Below are positions 1-12,400 of a stretch of 64,000 bases of DNA, in pieces (position 1 is the first letter of the stretch; each line of letters begins with the position of its first letter). Origin of the DNA: Polytrichum commune. Lineage: Eukaryota > Streptophyta > Polytrichopsida > Polytrichales > Polytrichaceae. Position numbers and translations under genes: made by a program. The stretch is from assembly GCA_950295325.1 (NCBI GenBank), contig OX485805.1, positions 43,550,758-43,614,757 on the forward strand, given 5' to 3'. The notes beneath the pieces are model-generated. The model did no database searches. It had not been told where the DNA came from and saw only the letters and a list, made by a program, of their open reading frames with translations.

Positions 1-194
1 AACATATTAGAGGTTTTCTTTTCACACTTTTGCTTCTAATTTTAGTATGATTCTTCTATCTCTAATCCTCCTCCCTCGAGCTTCTTCTTATGCCATAGGT
101 ATAACTTTTACTTTCTAAATCCAACATATTAGAGGTTTTCTATTCATACTTTTGCTTCTAATTTTAGTATGATTCTTCTATCTCTAATCCTCCT
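1..194. repeat. 72-bp direct repeat, two copies
   Basis: Positions 1-72 recur at 123-194 with about three mismatches, separated by 50 bp of different sequence. Both copies start AACATATTAGAGG and end TCTAATCCTCCT. The array may continue left of the window edge. No coding potential is seen. It may be a minisatellite edge or part of a decayed transposon. Confidence 0.8.
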
Positions 195-3100
195 AGAACT
201 TTTTCCATCTTTTAGCTCAATCGCATTATTCTAGTTGGAATTATCTAATTCCAACTTAATTCATTCATTTATTGAGAGTTCTCTACTTCTAATGAACACC
301 ATCCATCCGCAAAAGTTCTCTAACTCCAATCCATATCTTCTAGTTGGAGCTATAGACCAACTCCGACAAAAAAACATTCTATCAAAAGTTGTATGATTCC
401 CAATTGAGTCGTATGAGTCGAACGCAAAGATCTTCCACCAAGGGACGTCTGACTCCCATACACAAATTCATTCATAGTCTTTGTACATGATTCATTCATG
501 AGTTGTCTAGCCCCTTGTGCACAAAGGCTATGGCATGGCCCAACCCTTTTCTTCCTTTGGAGTTGTCTAAACACCATCTGCCCACATGTTAAGTACAACA
601 AATTATGATTGATCATCATTGGTCACTAATTAATTAATCGTTCTCTTGTATCAAGGTACAACTAAGGTACAACACATAATCGGCCAAATTTTTATAAGGC
701 GAATGATGGACAAACATTTTGAGTACTTTATACCTTTGATGGCAAGTTCAATTAGGTAGGGTTGGTGTCCAGGCTTGTGCCTTGGCATGTACTACACACT
801 TCGAATCTTTGAAATGGCGAGGGTGCATACACGTTCATGAAATTGTCATTCCAACGTTCCAAAACATTAGTTGTTGAGGGTAACATGTTGAGCAGGCAGT
901 GCCGTGGGGATGGACTAGAACATCTATTCATATGCATTGATCAAATTTGTAACGTACCTTCAAGATTCATGAAGTGCACAACAATAGGTTAATGTCACTC
1001 TAAAACTTATACTTGTTCTTTTCAAGACTCTTACATTCATCATAATTTCCACGTTCATAAGTTTATAGTGGGAGAGACCATAAAGGTTGCACAAAGAAAA
1101 ACTTCAGTTTTCGGTCAATTTCTTCTAAAATATATGTTTGTTGGCTTTAGGATTCTCTCCTTTAACACTAGGAGAGGATTGGGAGATTGGACAAAGCAAA
1201 ACTCCGTCCTCCAAAGAGGGGATGCACTCAACATCATCAAACCCTACAAAATCCTTCCTACCCTATTAATGAGTGCTAGACATCCTAACTTGACCTATGG
1301 TTTTGACACCACTATTTGCTAACTAAAACATTACAAAACTAAATTAAAAAAATAAAATCAATAATGCAAATTCATAAGGAGGCCGAGAATTTTTTGGCCA
1401 CGGATGAAGCATCTATCATCGTGGATAGTAGGATGATATGGCTTATCATCGAAGTCTTACAAGGTAGAGTCACTTATAATGGACATTTTGAGCACTTGAG
1501 ATCCTTGAGATATTTAGAAACAATAAAGGATATTTCTTCTTCTGTCTAGCAAAGTAAGCTAGCTTCAATTTTTTAATATTTAAACATAGTATCATGAAAG
1601 TCCATAAATTGTGTATGACAAAATCCTCAATGCGAGTTAGTTGGTCATATGAACCTTATGGCAGTACTTGGAGTACCACATAAATTTCTTGCAACCAAGG
1701 GTTTAATTATTGAATTGGTATGTCTTTGTACACTTTGGAATTTGCGAGATTTGGGTCATTGTGGGAACATGCCAACATTCCATCATCTCATTCTTCAAAA
1801 GTTACGGGCAATAAATTCTTATGTTTTGATATGTGATGAGATTGTGCTCATTGAGTGCAATCTATCGACACCCTTCTTGTCGAAATTGGAGCTATATTGA
1901 GTGAGATTTTGACTTTATGGGAGAGTTGGGGGATTGTGGTACGTTCGGGTACCGCTATAAGGTTCATATGGACAATAGATGTCCCATAAATAGGCAACCA
2001 TATTTGTATAGGCAAATGCAGCCATAAAGTTAGTTGCAAGGAAATAAATGCCATCAATTGTAACCTCGACCATAGCAAACAAGGTCTACAACTAATATTT
2101 GATTAAATGCAGAAGTAAAAATTACAATTTTCCAAAAACATGTCATATCATCTAGTCCAATTTCCAAACTTTGCTTTTACTTGAATTTTAGTTAAGTCCT
2201 CCAATGATGCTAGTGCACTTGAGTTCGTGAAAGTTTCACACACTTTGTGATTTACAAATGTTTCTATAAAAGTCCATGTTTCTTTAAAATCTAAAGTGGT
2301 TACGTAGGCTCTCCTAAAGTGAATAATGTTAAGTCTTTTGTCTCTCTTCACTAATAAATCGTGTTTGTTGGTGCTTTCCTTTAGATATCATTTTGAAGTA
2401 TGCAGTTGTTCACTTTTATGTAAACAAAAAAGTTAAAATGGGTGTCGAAATCGAGTCACTAACGGAATTGGGTGTTTCCACATGAAGGCATCACAATATT
2501 ATTGATATGTATTAGCCAAATGTTGTTCTTGACGGTCTCATGCTTGGATGAATAAATGGATGGGTGGATGATGATATCATATGATGCCTGTTTTTCTTCC
2601 CCAATAATTTGATTAGTCGAGAGAGTTTGCCATAAATAGGTAATATCTTGATGGACAAGGCATTGATCTAGGTAGACATGTCCATCGATGATATTGTTGA
2701 GAATAAGTCGTTTGTTGGTGTCTTATATGGACTACATTCGTCCTTGCTTTTTCTCTTTATGGTTGGATAGGTTGATGTTGTCATCATAAAAAAGGATAAA
2801 AGCCAAAAGCCCGACTTATAAGTCTACAGTTGGTTGCATTGAGCAAATTTTTGTATAGGCATTCTAAACATGTAAGAATTTAAATTCACACCATCGAAGT
2901 TATCCTTAAAAGGCTAGGTAGAGGGTGAATCATAACCCAAAAAATCACGAGTTTCAGAGACAATTATATGCTTCTTATATAGTTTCTCTCTTCCATGTCA
3001 AGATCTATAATTAAACATTGTCAAAGATTTTTTTCCCTCTTATCTTCAATTTTAACATAGTTTAATCTTGGGAACATATTGATTGAGATTGGGAACTTTA

Positions 3101-4790
3101 TGGCAGCCACGAGGATCTTGAAATTGGCATGCCTATATTTGGAGTATTTGTTGGAACCAGAGGGTTTTTGACTAACACACTAAAGACAAGATGCATCTCC
3201 AAGCATTGGATGGTTGATTGTGTCTTTTCAAGGACAACTTTATTAAGTATATGAATGAAGTTACGAAGAACAAGATTTCTCAACATATCTTTGCTTTTTT
3301 CTTTGTCAAGAAGGATTTCTTGGAAGAAAAAAAATCTTCAACAAATGAATGTGTTGCTAAGAAGATTAAACTTGCCATTCTAATCACATACTAAACATGG
3401 GGTTACCTATCACCTAAAGGCCACCATACACTAAGGTATCTTTGTTGTAATTGCATGTATTCTTAACTTCTTATTTAAGACACCATATATTCTACGAGAT
3501 GTGGTTTTATGTTATTTGGAGTCACAATTGTTCTCCATGCACAACTCCATAGATCATAATGGTTGCATGACATTGATTCGCTACAAATGTTTTGAACAAT
3601 GGGCACCAAATCATGTTATCCTCTCCATGCTTCATGTGCCTTCTTCAAAAATCAACATATTGTTGTGTAAATTCTCCCATTATTGTTGGATTTATTAGCC
3701 GTTACTATAGGCCAACATGATGCCTCAAAGTAATGATTTAGTAAATTTCTCAAAAAATTATGGATGGAAGGTACACATGTTTTGCAAGGGAATAAAGATA
3801 GACTTGATAAACTCCAATCCATAAACAAATCGGTATAAGAACATCAAGTGCCATAACATAGAGTAGCATGTGTAATCGTTGACTTGAAATAGGGTAACAA
3901 TGTAGGCTTGGTGATCTCGAATGGACAAGATATGGCAAAATTGTGTATGATTAATGGTACGGAGTGCAATGAATGTACTCGAGTCCTTGAGAGTGTGAAT
4001 TTGTTCACTTTGGAACTTGCACACACAAAGTCTCATACTCAAACAATGCTAATATAAAAACCGATAAATGACAAGGCTAGAGAGTCAAGTATAGGAGAGT
4101 GTGAATGGACATAGCACACCAATGTAAAAAGCACCAACATTTATCATGATTTTTTATTGGAGAATTAAGTAGCTACTGGACACTATAAGAACAATAAATT
4201 TTTGGGTAAGACTCATATGTATTTAGTTTTATGAAAAGAAAGTCCCACTTCTATAATTCAAAAGGAGACATAGAATCCTAGTGATACCAAGGAAGTTAAA
4301 TTTCTTTTTTTGGGGGCACAAATTGAGAAATTAAGGAAATTAAATTTCAAGAGATTGAGTTGTCACCCCTTGAACATTATTAGGTAGATGAACTTTGGGG
4401 ACATCACAAAATCCACCTATGCAACATACTTCTTTGTCGCCACCTCGTACAATGGCCATAGTCATGTCACCTGCTCAAATTAACTATGTCATATGAACTA
4501 TTTGTTTCTTGGGTTGACCATGAGTTACACTCATAAGTGCATGTCAAATAATGCAAGTCACCACCCATTTCGTCCAAACTTACAAACATACTCATATAAG
4601 ACCCAAGGTAGATTGTAGTTTTCCTTGCTTTGATAAGAAGAATTTGCTTACAATTGTGTATAGAAAATTTAGCAAGTGGTGAACTCCCTAATTAAACAAA
4701 GGAAGATGCAGTGTGGAAACCTATAATTTTGAAAGGGAAGTTGTGGGAAGATGAATACAACAAAGTATCATTGACGATTATGGTTCAAAT
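195..4790. other. Gene-free AT-rich stretch with unplaced short ORFs
   Basis: No recognisable gene. Three consecutive plus-strand open frames (1068-1322, 1364-1549, 1649-1900) lie within 850 bp and could be pieces of one decayed coding sequence, but their translations match no family I know. A frame at 3501-3698 contains the peptide LSMLHVPSSKINILL, faintly like the segment of Ty1/Copia polyproteins before the integrase zinc finger. That is too weak to call. Words such as GGTAGACATG (near 2670) and GGTAGATGAAC (near 4383) resemble the ends of MITE family 1 described below. Confidence 0.4.
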
Positions 4791-4827
4791 TTGTGCATGA
4801 ACTTTCTTTTTTTTGACCCCATGAGAA

Positions 4828-4990
4828 GAATATGAACACTAGATTGGTGGTAGCAATATTTAAAATTTGGAAGGGGCATAAGGTAAATTGGAACTAGTTG
4901 ATGTATGACAATATCATGAAGGAGATGGCAAAATAAACACAAGAAAATAAGAAGAAGGAAGAAGAAGAAAGCGAAACCAAAACCATTAAC
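4828..4990 (+). pseudogene. Possible transposon coding remnant
   Basis: One frame reads MNTRLVVAIFKIWKGHKVNW, a stop, LMYDNIMKEMAK, a stop, then a Lys/Glu-rich tail. The 'W-G-x-x-V-x-W' followed by 'M-Y-(D/E)-x-(I/M)-x-K-E' pattern looks like a structured coding sequence interrupted by two stops. It resembles conserved but poorly named ORFs carried by plant repeats. No catalytic motif is visible, and the assignment rests only on the pattern and on its place in repeat-rich DNA. Confidence 0.25.
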
Positions 4991-5755
4991 TTGTAATTCA
5001 CTTTCTACAATTTAGTGTTGTGTAAAAATGTAAAACCAGTGATAGTTTGAAGCCTTGTTAATACCTTCTTCCTTCACTCTCCTTCATTCTCACATAATAC
5101 ATGAACTATCATGGATTTTGTGTCATATCATTGACCAATTAAGAATCGTCTAGAGGCCATGGAAAGTATTTGAAGAGAAGTACCATTGCCTTGGAAGTTC
5201 ATTGGCTTTGTCCCATATCATGAGATAGAGGCATTGTGAAGACTGCCTTTGAGTGGTAATAGGACTTGGGTAATGCATGTCACAACGTAATGAATAAGGT
5301 TTGGTAAAGCTTGATGGAAGCTCAACAAAATTTATAATTTAATATGAAAAGAGCTATTCATTGAAAAAATATTATTTAAAATGTCATGTCATTTTAGGAC
5401 AAAACCTCTTGTGGCAAGACCATAGTCTCTTGTTATAAGAACGATTGCTTGTTTACACAAACAAAATAAATTACCGACAACCCACTTCAATAGCAAGAGC
5501 CTAAAACACCAAGAGGTTCATGATATAGACACCGAAATTGCCTTAGTAGAAGAACCTTATCGATGTCATTCATCAATTACAAGTTGAGCGGGAGTTGTGG
5601 AGTGGAGGTGATGCAGTCTTGGATGTTCCAATATATAACACAAACGAATAGCAATTGACAAACTACCCATTTGGATCTTGTTTTTTGAAGCATAAGATAA
5701 CAAAATAAAATTTCCTTTGCTTATGAATTTGTGCAAAACTTTATGGACTGGAGAG
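4991..5755. other. No feature recognised
   Basis: AT-rich intergenic DNA. The longest frame (5566-5790, minus strand) runs into the neighbouring repeat and has no recognisable similarity. Confidence 0.4.
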
Positions 5756-6130
5756 ACCCGTATTACATTAAATATTGTATTTAGTGTCATATAGTATTTT
5801 ATGTCACTATGGTAATTTCTTTAATGATGCTTATCATGAGTAAGTTTTCAAGTATTGTCATCCCAACTTATACTTCTATAATAAAACACTTACAAATTTC
5901 TTGGTATATTTTGCATCCTAACATTTGTGCAATGAAATATTGTCATGGATAATTGAAATTGAGATGAAAAGTCATGTAGTAAGTGACAATAATTGCAACA
6001 TTGTAAGTCTACAATACCCCCCCCCCCAAACAAAAAAAAGCTGGTAAGGAATGACAAATAATGTTACGTTTGCACTTGGTATTAGTGACACTACATGGGT
6101 GGCTTTGAACGCACATGATTTCGGTTTTAA
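5756..6130 (+). repeat. Dispersed repeat, copy also at 52.55 kb
   Basis: This segment aligns by eye with 52555-52885 along its length. Shared landmarks in the same order are TAAATATTGTA(T/C)TTAGTGTCA, GTCATCCCAACTTA, CTTACAAATTT, GCATCCTAACA, ATGAAATATTGTCA(T/C)GGATAATTGAAA, AATGACAAATAATGTT and TTAGTGACACTACA. A third, shorter relative is at 57430-57625. The palindromic word around TTTAGTGTCA also marks family 4 ends, so this may be a longer member of that family. A C-tract of 11 lies at 6018-6028. Confidence 0.65.
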
Positions 6131-7340
6131 AAAAAAAGTAATTATTTGGAGTGCATGGTTTACAAGAGGTTTGGATGTCATGATGTTGTAAATTGTAGTT
6201 CTGTGACATTTATAGCAATTGGTGTTTGCCCTAAACATCTATTACATTCGTATTATTCACTTACATGCATTATTTTATGTGTGATATAACTGGAATGAGT
6301 ATACCATGGTGAGGTGGGACCTTCAAGACATATGATTGTTACTTTGCGCTTCGCTTTTTGTAATTGTATATTATGCAATATACAATTGTTGTGTCTACTT
6401 GCAATGGCTCCACCAATGCACCTCTAAATGTTTTGGGAGATTATTATTTTTGACTAAAATGTAGCGATTTTGAAGACAATTTGCTATATGGCAACTTGTA
6501 CCCACTTTATACTACTTCTTGCAATCTCACTAAATAAATCAAAAGGGTTTTGCACAAGTGCATCACCTTTGCATTTTTCCAACTTAAATTGATTTGTTAT
6601 TGTTATAAAATCATAATTTTTGTTTGGTTAACATTTTGGTGATGTCCTTATTGAATCAAGAGTGTGCCATGTCAAAAGGGTTGACCCCACCCACCCATCA
6701 TCCAAGGTTCTCTTTGCGTTGGTCATATATGCACAACAACAAAATCAAAAGTCCAACTATTCATTAAAAAAAGTTCACTGCATCCTATGTCATGTTGGGT
6801 TCATATGTGTTGAAACATACGGATGCTTTATATCATATGTTTAATAGATTGAATTTCAGTTGAACAGAACAAAACGCGTACAAATTAGATATCATAGTTC
6901 CACACACCCAAAAAATCATCGACAATTGTGCATAACTTGAACACATAACATTACTTAGCATGATAAGGGTCTTCCTACATCATCATGTTGACATTGTAGT
7001 GTGGAGTGCAAAAATTTGCAAGATGATGTGATTATACTCCTAGGATTCAGTGGCCGACCCAATTGAAGGCATGTGCTGACTAATGTTATGCAACGCGGTG
7101 TCCGAACCCATATAACGAAAGGGATGCCACCGAGCACTGGAACCAAGCCTCCCATGAAGAGCGAGTGTATGGGCCAATTCAAGTCAAATTACACTATTTT
7201 AATACTAGTCCTCGCCATTGTCTATGTGTTTTGGGACCACAAAAAGGTGATGTTGCAAAACCAAGGCACCCATCATCCTAGAAATGTGCGTTCTAGAATG
7301 ATTGAGGGCTCTAGATTTGAGAACCGACAAAAGAGCCTCA
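6131..7340. other. Intergenic, no gene recognised
   Basis: AT-rich with several short open frames on both strands (for example 6662-6844 plus and 7073-7393 plus), none of them recognisable. Composition becomes richer in CT and GC towards 7.3 kb, where the TLDc gene region begins. Confidence 0.4.
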
Positions 7341-7352
7341 CGCCTCGCTCAA

Positions 7353-7554
7353 GCCTCTCTCTCTCTCTCTCCTCCCAACACCCATCACAATAATAACGTG
7401 AGGCTCCTCGAGTTGCTTCTGAAATGAACAAACCGCGTACATTTTAGAAGCCCAAATCGAAGGCAAACGGCCACGCAGAGTAAGCATAGCTTAGAGTGCG
7501 GAGCACCCTGACAACAACGCTGTTGTTACTTTCTTCATCTTCTCCGAAACCCTA
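7353..7554 (+). promoter_or_regulatory. Candidate TLDc promoter/leader: CT patch and telo-box
   Basis: A CT-dinucleotide run (about 7353-7372) is followed at 7547-7554 by AAACCCTA, the telo-box word often seen in 5' regions of plant housekeeping genes. Pyrimidine patches near start sites are also common in plants. Both sites lie 650-860 bp upstream of the TLDc start codon, so they would imply a long 5' UTR or a leader intron. The transcription start cannot be read from the sequence. Confidence 0.35.
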
Positions 7555-7643
7555 CCCCGGTCGTTCGATCGCTCTCTTTGCTCCCCTAGGTTCCATCATG
7601 TAGCGGCACTTCTTGTGGAGTTTCAGACGAGTATTGTGCCTTC

Positions 7644-7850
7644 AATGTTATCCAATTTCGCATGTCGCAGCATGTGAAATCGCATATCAGATACGTAGGA
7701 CCCGTCTTGAGTGTACCTAGTGTGACCTATTTGTGGCATGCTGCTGTTCATATATTTTTTTTCCCTCTCGAGTGGGCCGGGAGATCCACACAAGTGTCTT
7801 GAACCTGGATCTATCCAATTGCGCATGTTACAGCATGTGAAATCGTTAGA
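7644..7850 (+). repeat. Imperfect direct repeat in the TLDc leader
   Basis: TTATCCAATTTCGCATG followed by CAGCATGTGAAATCG (7647-7683) recurs as CTATCCAATTGCGCATG followed by CAGCATGTGAAATCG (7810-7846). The copies are about 164 bp apart. They lie between the telo-box and the TLDc start codon and could be a small internal duplication in the leader. No function is evident. Confidence 0.6.
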
Positions 7851-8216
7851 TAAGAGGCATTTGAATGTACATAGCTGCTTTGACCTACTTGTCCACTTTC
7901 GTATTCTGCGGGTGTGAGTTGATGATTCTGGTTTAGGAAATGAGATTTGTGCAGAATAGTGGGGATGGAAGGTTGAGTTTGCTGTAACTTAGTGTTTGGT
8001 GTCTGTCGCTGGTGCTGCGTTGGTCCTGTCGATCGGAATTGCGGGAGTGAATTAGGGTTTATATGTGCTGAGAAAGGACTTGGCCGGAATTCGAGGTCAG
8101 GTGCAATTGGAGCGCTGTGTTCGGGTCGTTTCGGTGATACTGGGAGGGGTTGTGGAGGTTTATATTTTATATTTTTATAAGAGTAAGGGTTCCTTGTTGT
8201 TGTTGTTGAGAGCAAG

Positions 8217-9425
8217 ATGAGGAAGAGTTTGTTGTCCAAACCGGCGGGATGGGTGGACACGATGGGGGAGAAGATGGGGCGTCTTCTGCCTAAAAATATG
8301 AAGGCGTCACCATCCCCCGCAGCGTCTCAAAACTCGTGGCAGGAGTCGGAGTCACGGTACACTCCACCGGAAGCATCAGCACCTATACAGATCAAGGAAT
8401 CATCGCAGGAGTCGAGGTTTGGCTCTAAACGATTCAAGGAGATGGACACATCGGGTATAGAGGAGCCGGATACATCTTCTCTCGGCGCTTTCTTGTATAA
8501 TTTGCTATCTTGCACTCAGAAACGTGCTCAAGGTGGGGATGAGAAGAGTTTGGGAGGCGGGGATTATGCCATGGCGCCTGTTCCAGTGGGTTCTTTCATT
8601 GAGAATGAACAAGATGTGTTGCAGAGTCCAAGGATACAAAAAGTCACCGACGAGGAGGAGATTGACGAAGAGGAGGCTAAGAATGCCAGAGGAGACTTTT
8701 ATGACTCTGATTGGTTGCTTGTTGATGAACATGTGAAGGCGATTCAACGTCCTCAGCCTGAGCAAGAGCAAGAGCATGAGCACGAGCACGACCATGAGCC
8801 TGAGGCTGCTCCATGCTCTCCTGCTCCTTTTAGGCAACCACTGAGGAGTCCATTTCTGCGCCTTCCTAGCATGTCGGACACATCAAGTCTTCTTACGGAA
8901 GATATTCGGAGCTTTCTACATCCAGCATTACCAACGCTTGCGAAAGGTCGACAATGGGTGCTTCTGTACAGTACAGAGAAACATGGGATTTCTCTCCTCA
9001 CCCTTTATCGAAATAGCAATCTCATGTCAGGCCCTTGCTTATTAGTTGCTGGGGACAGAGAGGGGGCAATTTTTGGCGGGTTGATGACGGCTCCTCTGCT
9101 GCCAACACCAAAGAAAAAATACCAAGGAACAAGCGAGTCATTTGTGTTCACCAATGTGGGAGGAGAGCCTGCCGTCTTTCATTCCACTGGCATGAACAGA
9201 TATTTTGTGCTGGCCACAAAGGACGCCCTTGCCTTTGGAGGTGGCAGTCATTTTGCACTCCATATTGATGCTGAATTGCTGAATGGGTCGAGTGGCGCAT
9301 GTGAGACGTATGGTAGCTCTTGCCTTGCGCATAGCGAAGAATTCATCCTCAAAAATGTCGAACTTTGGGGTTTTGAGCATGTTTCAAACTACAATCATCA
9401 TTACACACCCTTCAAGGATTTATAG
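8217..9425 (+). CDS. TLDc domain-containing protein
   Basis: A 402-residue protein read from one uninterrupted frame. The C-terminal ~175 residues (about 220-393) form a complete TLDc domain: a start like LLTEDIRSFLHPALP, then GRQWVLLYSTEKHG near 242, GDREGAIFGG near 278, FVLATKDALAFGGGSHFALHID near 330-350 and VELWGFE near 380. TLDc proteins such as Oxr1 and NCOA7 are linked to oxidative-stress resistance and V-ATPase regulation; that role is family knowledge only. The first 220 residues are low-complexity and acidic, with a His/Glu run EQEQEHEHEHDHEPE near 180-194, so they are probably disordered. The start is the first ATG after an in-frame TAA at 8184-8186, and the protein begins with a basic stretch. 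There is no transmembrane segment. The lack of introns differs from the multi-exon TLDc genes I know in flowering plants and could reflect retroposition or lineage intron loss. Confidence 0.88.
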   Translation: MRKSLLSKPAGWVDTMGEKMGRLLPKNMKASPSPAASQNSWQESESRYTPPEASAPIQIKESSQESRFGSKRFKEMDTSGIEEPDTSSLGAFLYNLLSCTQKRAQGGDEKSLGGGDYAMAPVPVGSFIENEQDVLQSPRIQKVTDEEEIDEEEAKNARGDFYDSDWLLVDEHVKAIQRPQPEQEQEHEHEHDHEPEAAPCSPAPFRQPLRSPFLRLPSMSDTSSLLTEDIRSFLHPALPTLAKGRQWVLLYSTEKHGISLLTLYRNSNLMSGPCLLVAGDREGAIFGGLMTAPLLPTPKKKYQGTSESFVFTNVGGEPAVFHSTGMNRYFVLATKDALAFGGGSHFALHIDAELLNGSSGACETYGSSCLAHSEEFILKNVELWGFEHVSNYNHHYTPFKDL

Positions 9426-12400
9426 CCGGCGTCTTCTCTGAAAACATGGTAAAGATCATAATGTTATACTTGATTTGATGGTAGAGTTTGCCACAGTGGT
9501 TAATTATTTCCTCTGCCTGCCAGACTGATCAAATACTATTTGTATTCCGGAGGTCATTCTTATTATGGTTCACACATCTCCGGCTAAGTCGAGCATGCAC
9601 AACATCATCAAAAGCATGATCTAAGTATCTTCTGTAAACCCTCTTGTCCTACGATATATAGCCTCCGTCTTCAAATCCTTATAGCCATGACATCCTCATG
9701 AGAGACAATCTTCCAAAATCTAACTATGAAGTGAGCTCAGTATAAGCTGATTCAGAGAGATTTAGTGATGCTATAATAAGCTCTAGAGATTGAAATGGTG
9801 GCCATTGAGGCTTCTTGCGGGATAAAGGTTGCTTCATACTGGTGGCTCAGAACTGCACGTAATTACTATCTTATTTATCTGAGTGGCGCATGTGGTAATG
9901 TGAGGTGAGACATATTACCTTCTTCATCCATGAAACAAACATCTATGTTTTTGCTGTAACATTCATGAATTATTCAGAGATTAGAAACGTTCAAGTATTC
10001 CTCAAATCAGATTACAGTATATCTCTTCCTCTCAATCATCAATGTAAGTGGCCCTTGATCAAGTGGATATTGTATAATTGTGTATTGCTCAGGGAGACGT
10101 TATACCAAACTTAGGCTCTCTTAATTTTGTGAGAATTCATGTGAAACATGTGATAGTGCCTTAATCTGGTGAAATTCGGTCTCCCTTTTAAAACTTCACC
10201 TCTTGAAAATTTTGAGAGTTCGAGATTGCCAAAGCCATTCCTCTTTTGTTTCCATATTCTGTGGATGTGAATCATTACTCAATTTAAAGAGATGAATATG
10301 TGAAAGACCTGATGTTGGACTGGTTGGTAATGCAGATACATTGAAGATTGCGACTGGAGTAGAGGTATATGTATTACTCGTGCAGCAGATTGAAGGAGGG
10401 TTGTTAATTCATCACACAAACATTTATCAAGTGTAAATAGTGAGGAGGTTGATGATCAGGAGGACGAAGAAGAGGATGTATAGATTTTTTTTTGACAACC
10501 AAGGGGAGTAGGGGATAATCATACTTTTGCTGAGAAAGCACAAGCAAATGCTTGCACTCTTAATGGAGGACTTCAGCAATCAAGTGAGGTATGATTGTCT
10601 AGAGTTGACAACTTCAGATAGAGTATGATTTGACATAAGGCTAGCTGTCAGCGTAATGTCTGTGGTCTCCTCAATTATGAGGGTTTGCGTTGCGCTGTAG
10701 CTTCAGAGCTACTGCTGGTTTGCGCGTTGCATGTAATCCTGGAGGTGGCTCGTGAAGCCCATCTGAGGTTTTGGCTGAGATTCTGTCTGTGGAAAACTGA
10801 GGAGCAACAGATCTGACAGTTAATTGTGACTGTAAATTTGTACATAATGGGCCTCTATCATAAATCAGCTGTGATTAGTGTGAGGTGAGTGCAACAAATG
10901 TAGTTGCTTGATAATCCCCTAATAGCTGACATGACTTGAGAAAATGCAGGATTCCAAAGCATGCAGCTATTGAAGCAGCCAATATCTGGACCTTTATCGA
11001 ATGTTATATAAGAGACAGTAGGGTACAAGAACTGTAGAGATGAGAGTAACCGCAACATTGAGATTATGTGGGTCAGCTCAAAATAACTCAATATTTCAAG
11101 AAACAAGAACTCATTTGTATGCTTGATTCTTATGTTTAACCAAGTCCTTGATGTTCAATATACCCATTCAAGAGGTGTAGTATGTGCTTCACTATTATGG
11201 TGGATACCTGAATTTTTTTTTTCTTTTACTGATTGTATGGAAGCTTGTTAAATTTTGGTGGACTTGCTCTGCATATATACGATCATTCTTTGGGGATACA
11301 AGTGGATGCTATCATCCTTGTTTGTATCTTGTCAATTCTCACTTACGGGCAACTGTAGGGTGTTCATGAAACTGTCTTTTGCTGCAGATGTGCAGTCGGT
11401 GCTTGCTTTGGCTTTGGAAGGGCCACTAATTCTGGCCAAGCTTTCCTGATTTGCCGTCAAGGAATTGGAGAAATAATGAGTACTGTAGTATGGTATGAGG
11501 GGAATGCTATAGTAGATATGAGTGAACTTGTCACAATTTTGTCTGTGCCTGATGAGGATATAATTATAGATTGTGGGTCATGACCAATGTAGTGGGGGAG
11601 GTTTTCTAAAGTAGACAATCTGATATTAGTGTTCATATTTATTACTACATATTCAAATTACAACCTGTTTTAATAGCAAAATTAGCTCACCAAGTTCTCC
11701 CATCAATCAGGGTAGACTATTTCTCCAGTCATCAATATTTCACCTCTTCTATTTTGCATAATTTTCGTGTCCTATGAATAATAGGAACAATGTCATTTAT
11801 GTGTTGTGAGGGAATGCATCTTGATCAGTTGTGCAGTCATTGGTAGTACGTTGTGTCTAGTATTAGTGTCATGTGCAATATTTGCAAAGCTTATATTAAT
11901 ATATCTACGACTGTAGCAGTAGTTGTCAACATTAGTAATTTCTCCAAAAGAAGTGAGAAATAAGGTGTGAAATGTTGATCCACCAATTGTGCGAGACCTC
12001 TTCGTGTTTATTTTCAACACTGATTATCCAAATTAGTGCATGTTACTATTTGGACTTATGGAGTGCAATAATGTCTTACTCACAAGGTCAATACTTACTA
12101 ACGAAAGTTCAATAGGTTTGGTAAAATATTACATTCTCATCAAATAGTTATGGCACTGGGGAGCTCCAGATAGTAACATACACTAATTGGGATGATGAAC
12201 ATTTATTACCATAAACAATGTAGTCCATGAATATTTGTTACAATGACACTGTAGTTGTGGTTTTTCATGTGAAAGTGACAAATAGACTCACTAGAATGTA
12301 AACATGTATATTGTGCATAGGTGGCCATATAGAGTGGTGAGTTGATTTCTTACCAACTGAATAACTTATGTAAACTTGCTGTGTTTGTGCTAATGTGTAT

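Noticed and set aside
3501-3698. Ty1/Copia polyprotein fragment
   Set aside because: Only one short peptide is reminiscent of the pre-integrase segment; no HHCC, protease or RT motifs are nearby.
7811-8260. 149-residue minus-strand frame over the TLDc leader
   Set aside because: Pro/Ser/Thr-rich text with no recognisable domain, overlapping the 5' leader and start of a supported gene. It is probably chance openness in GC-balanced DNA.
8753-9001. Minus-strand Cys/Ser-repeat frame opposite the TLDc gene
   Set aside because: It is the shadow of the Glu/His-coding repeat and the TLDc exon, which have clear homology on the plus strand.
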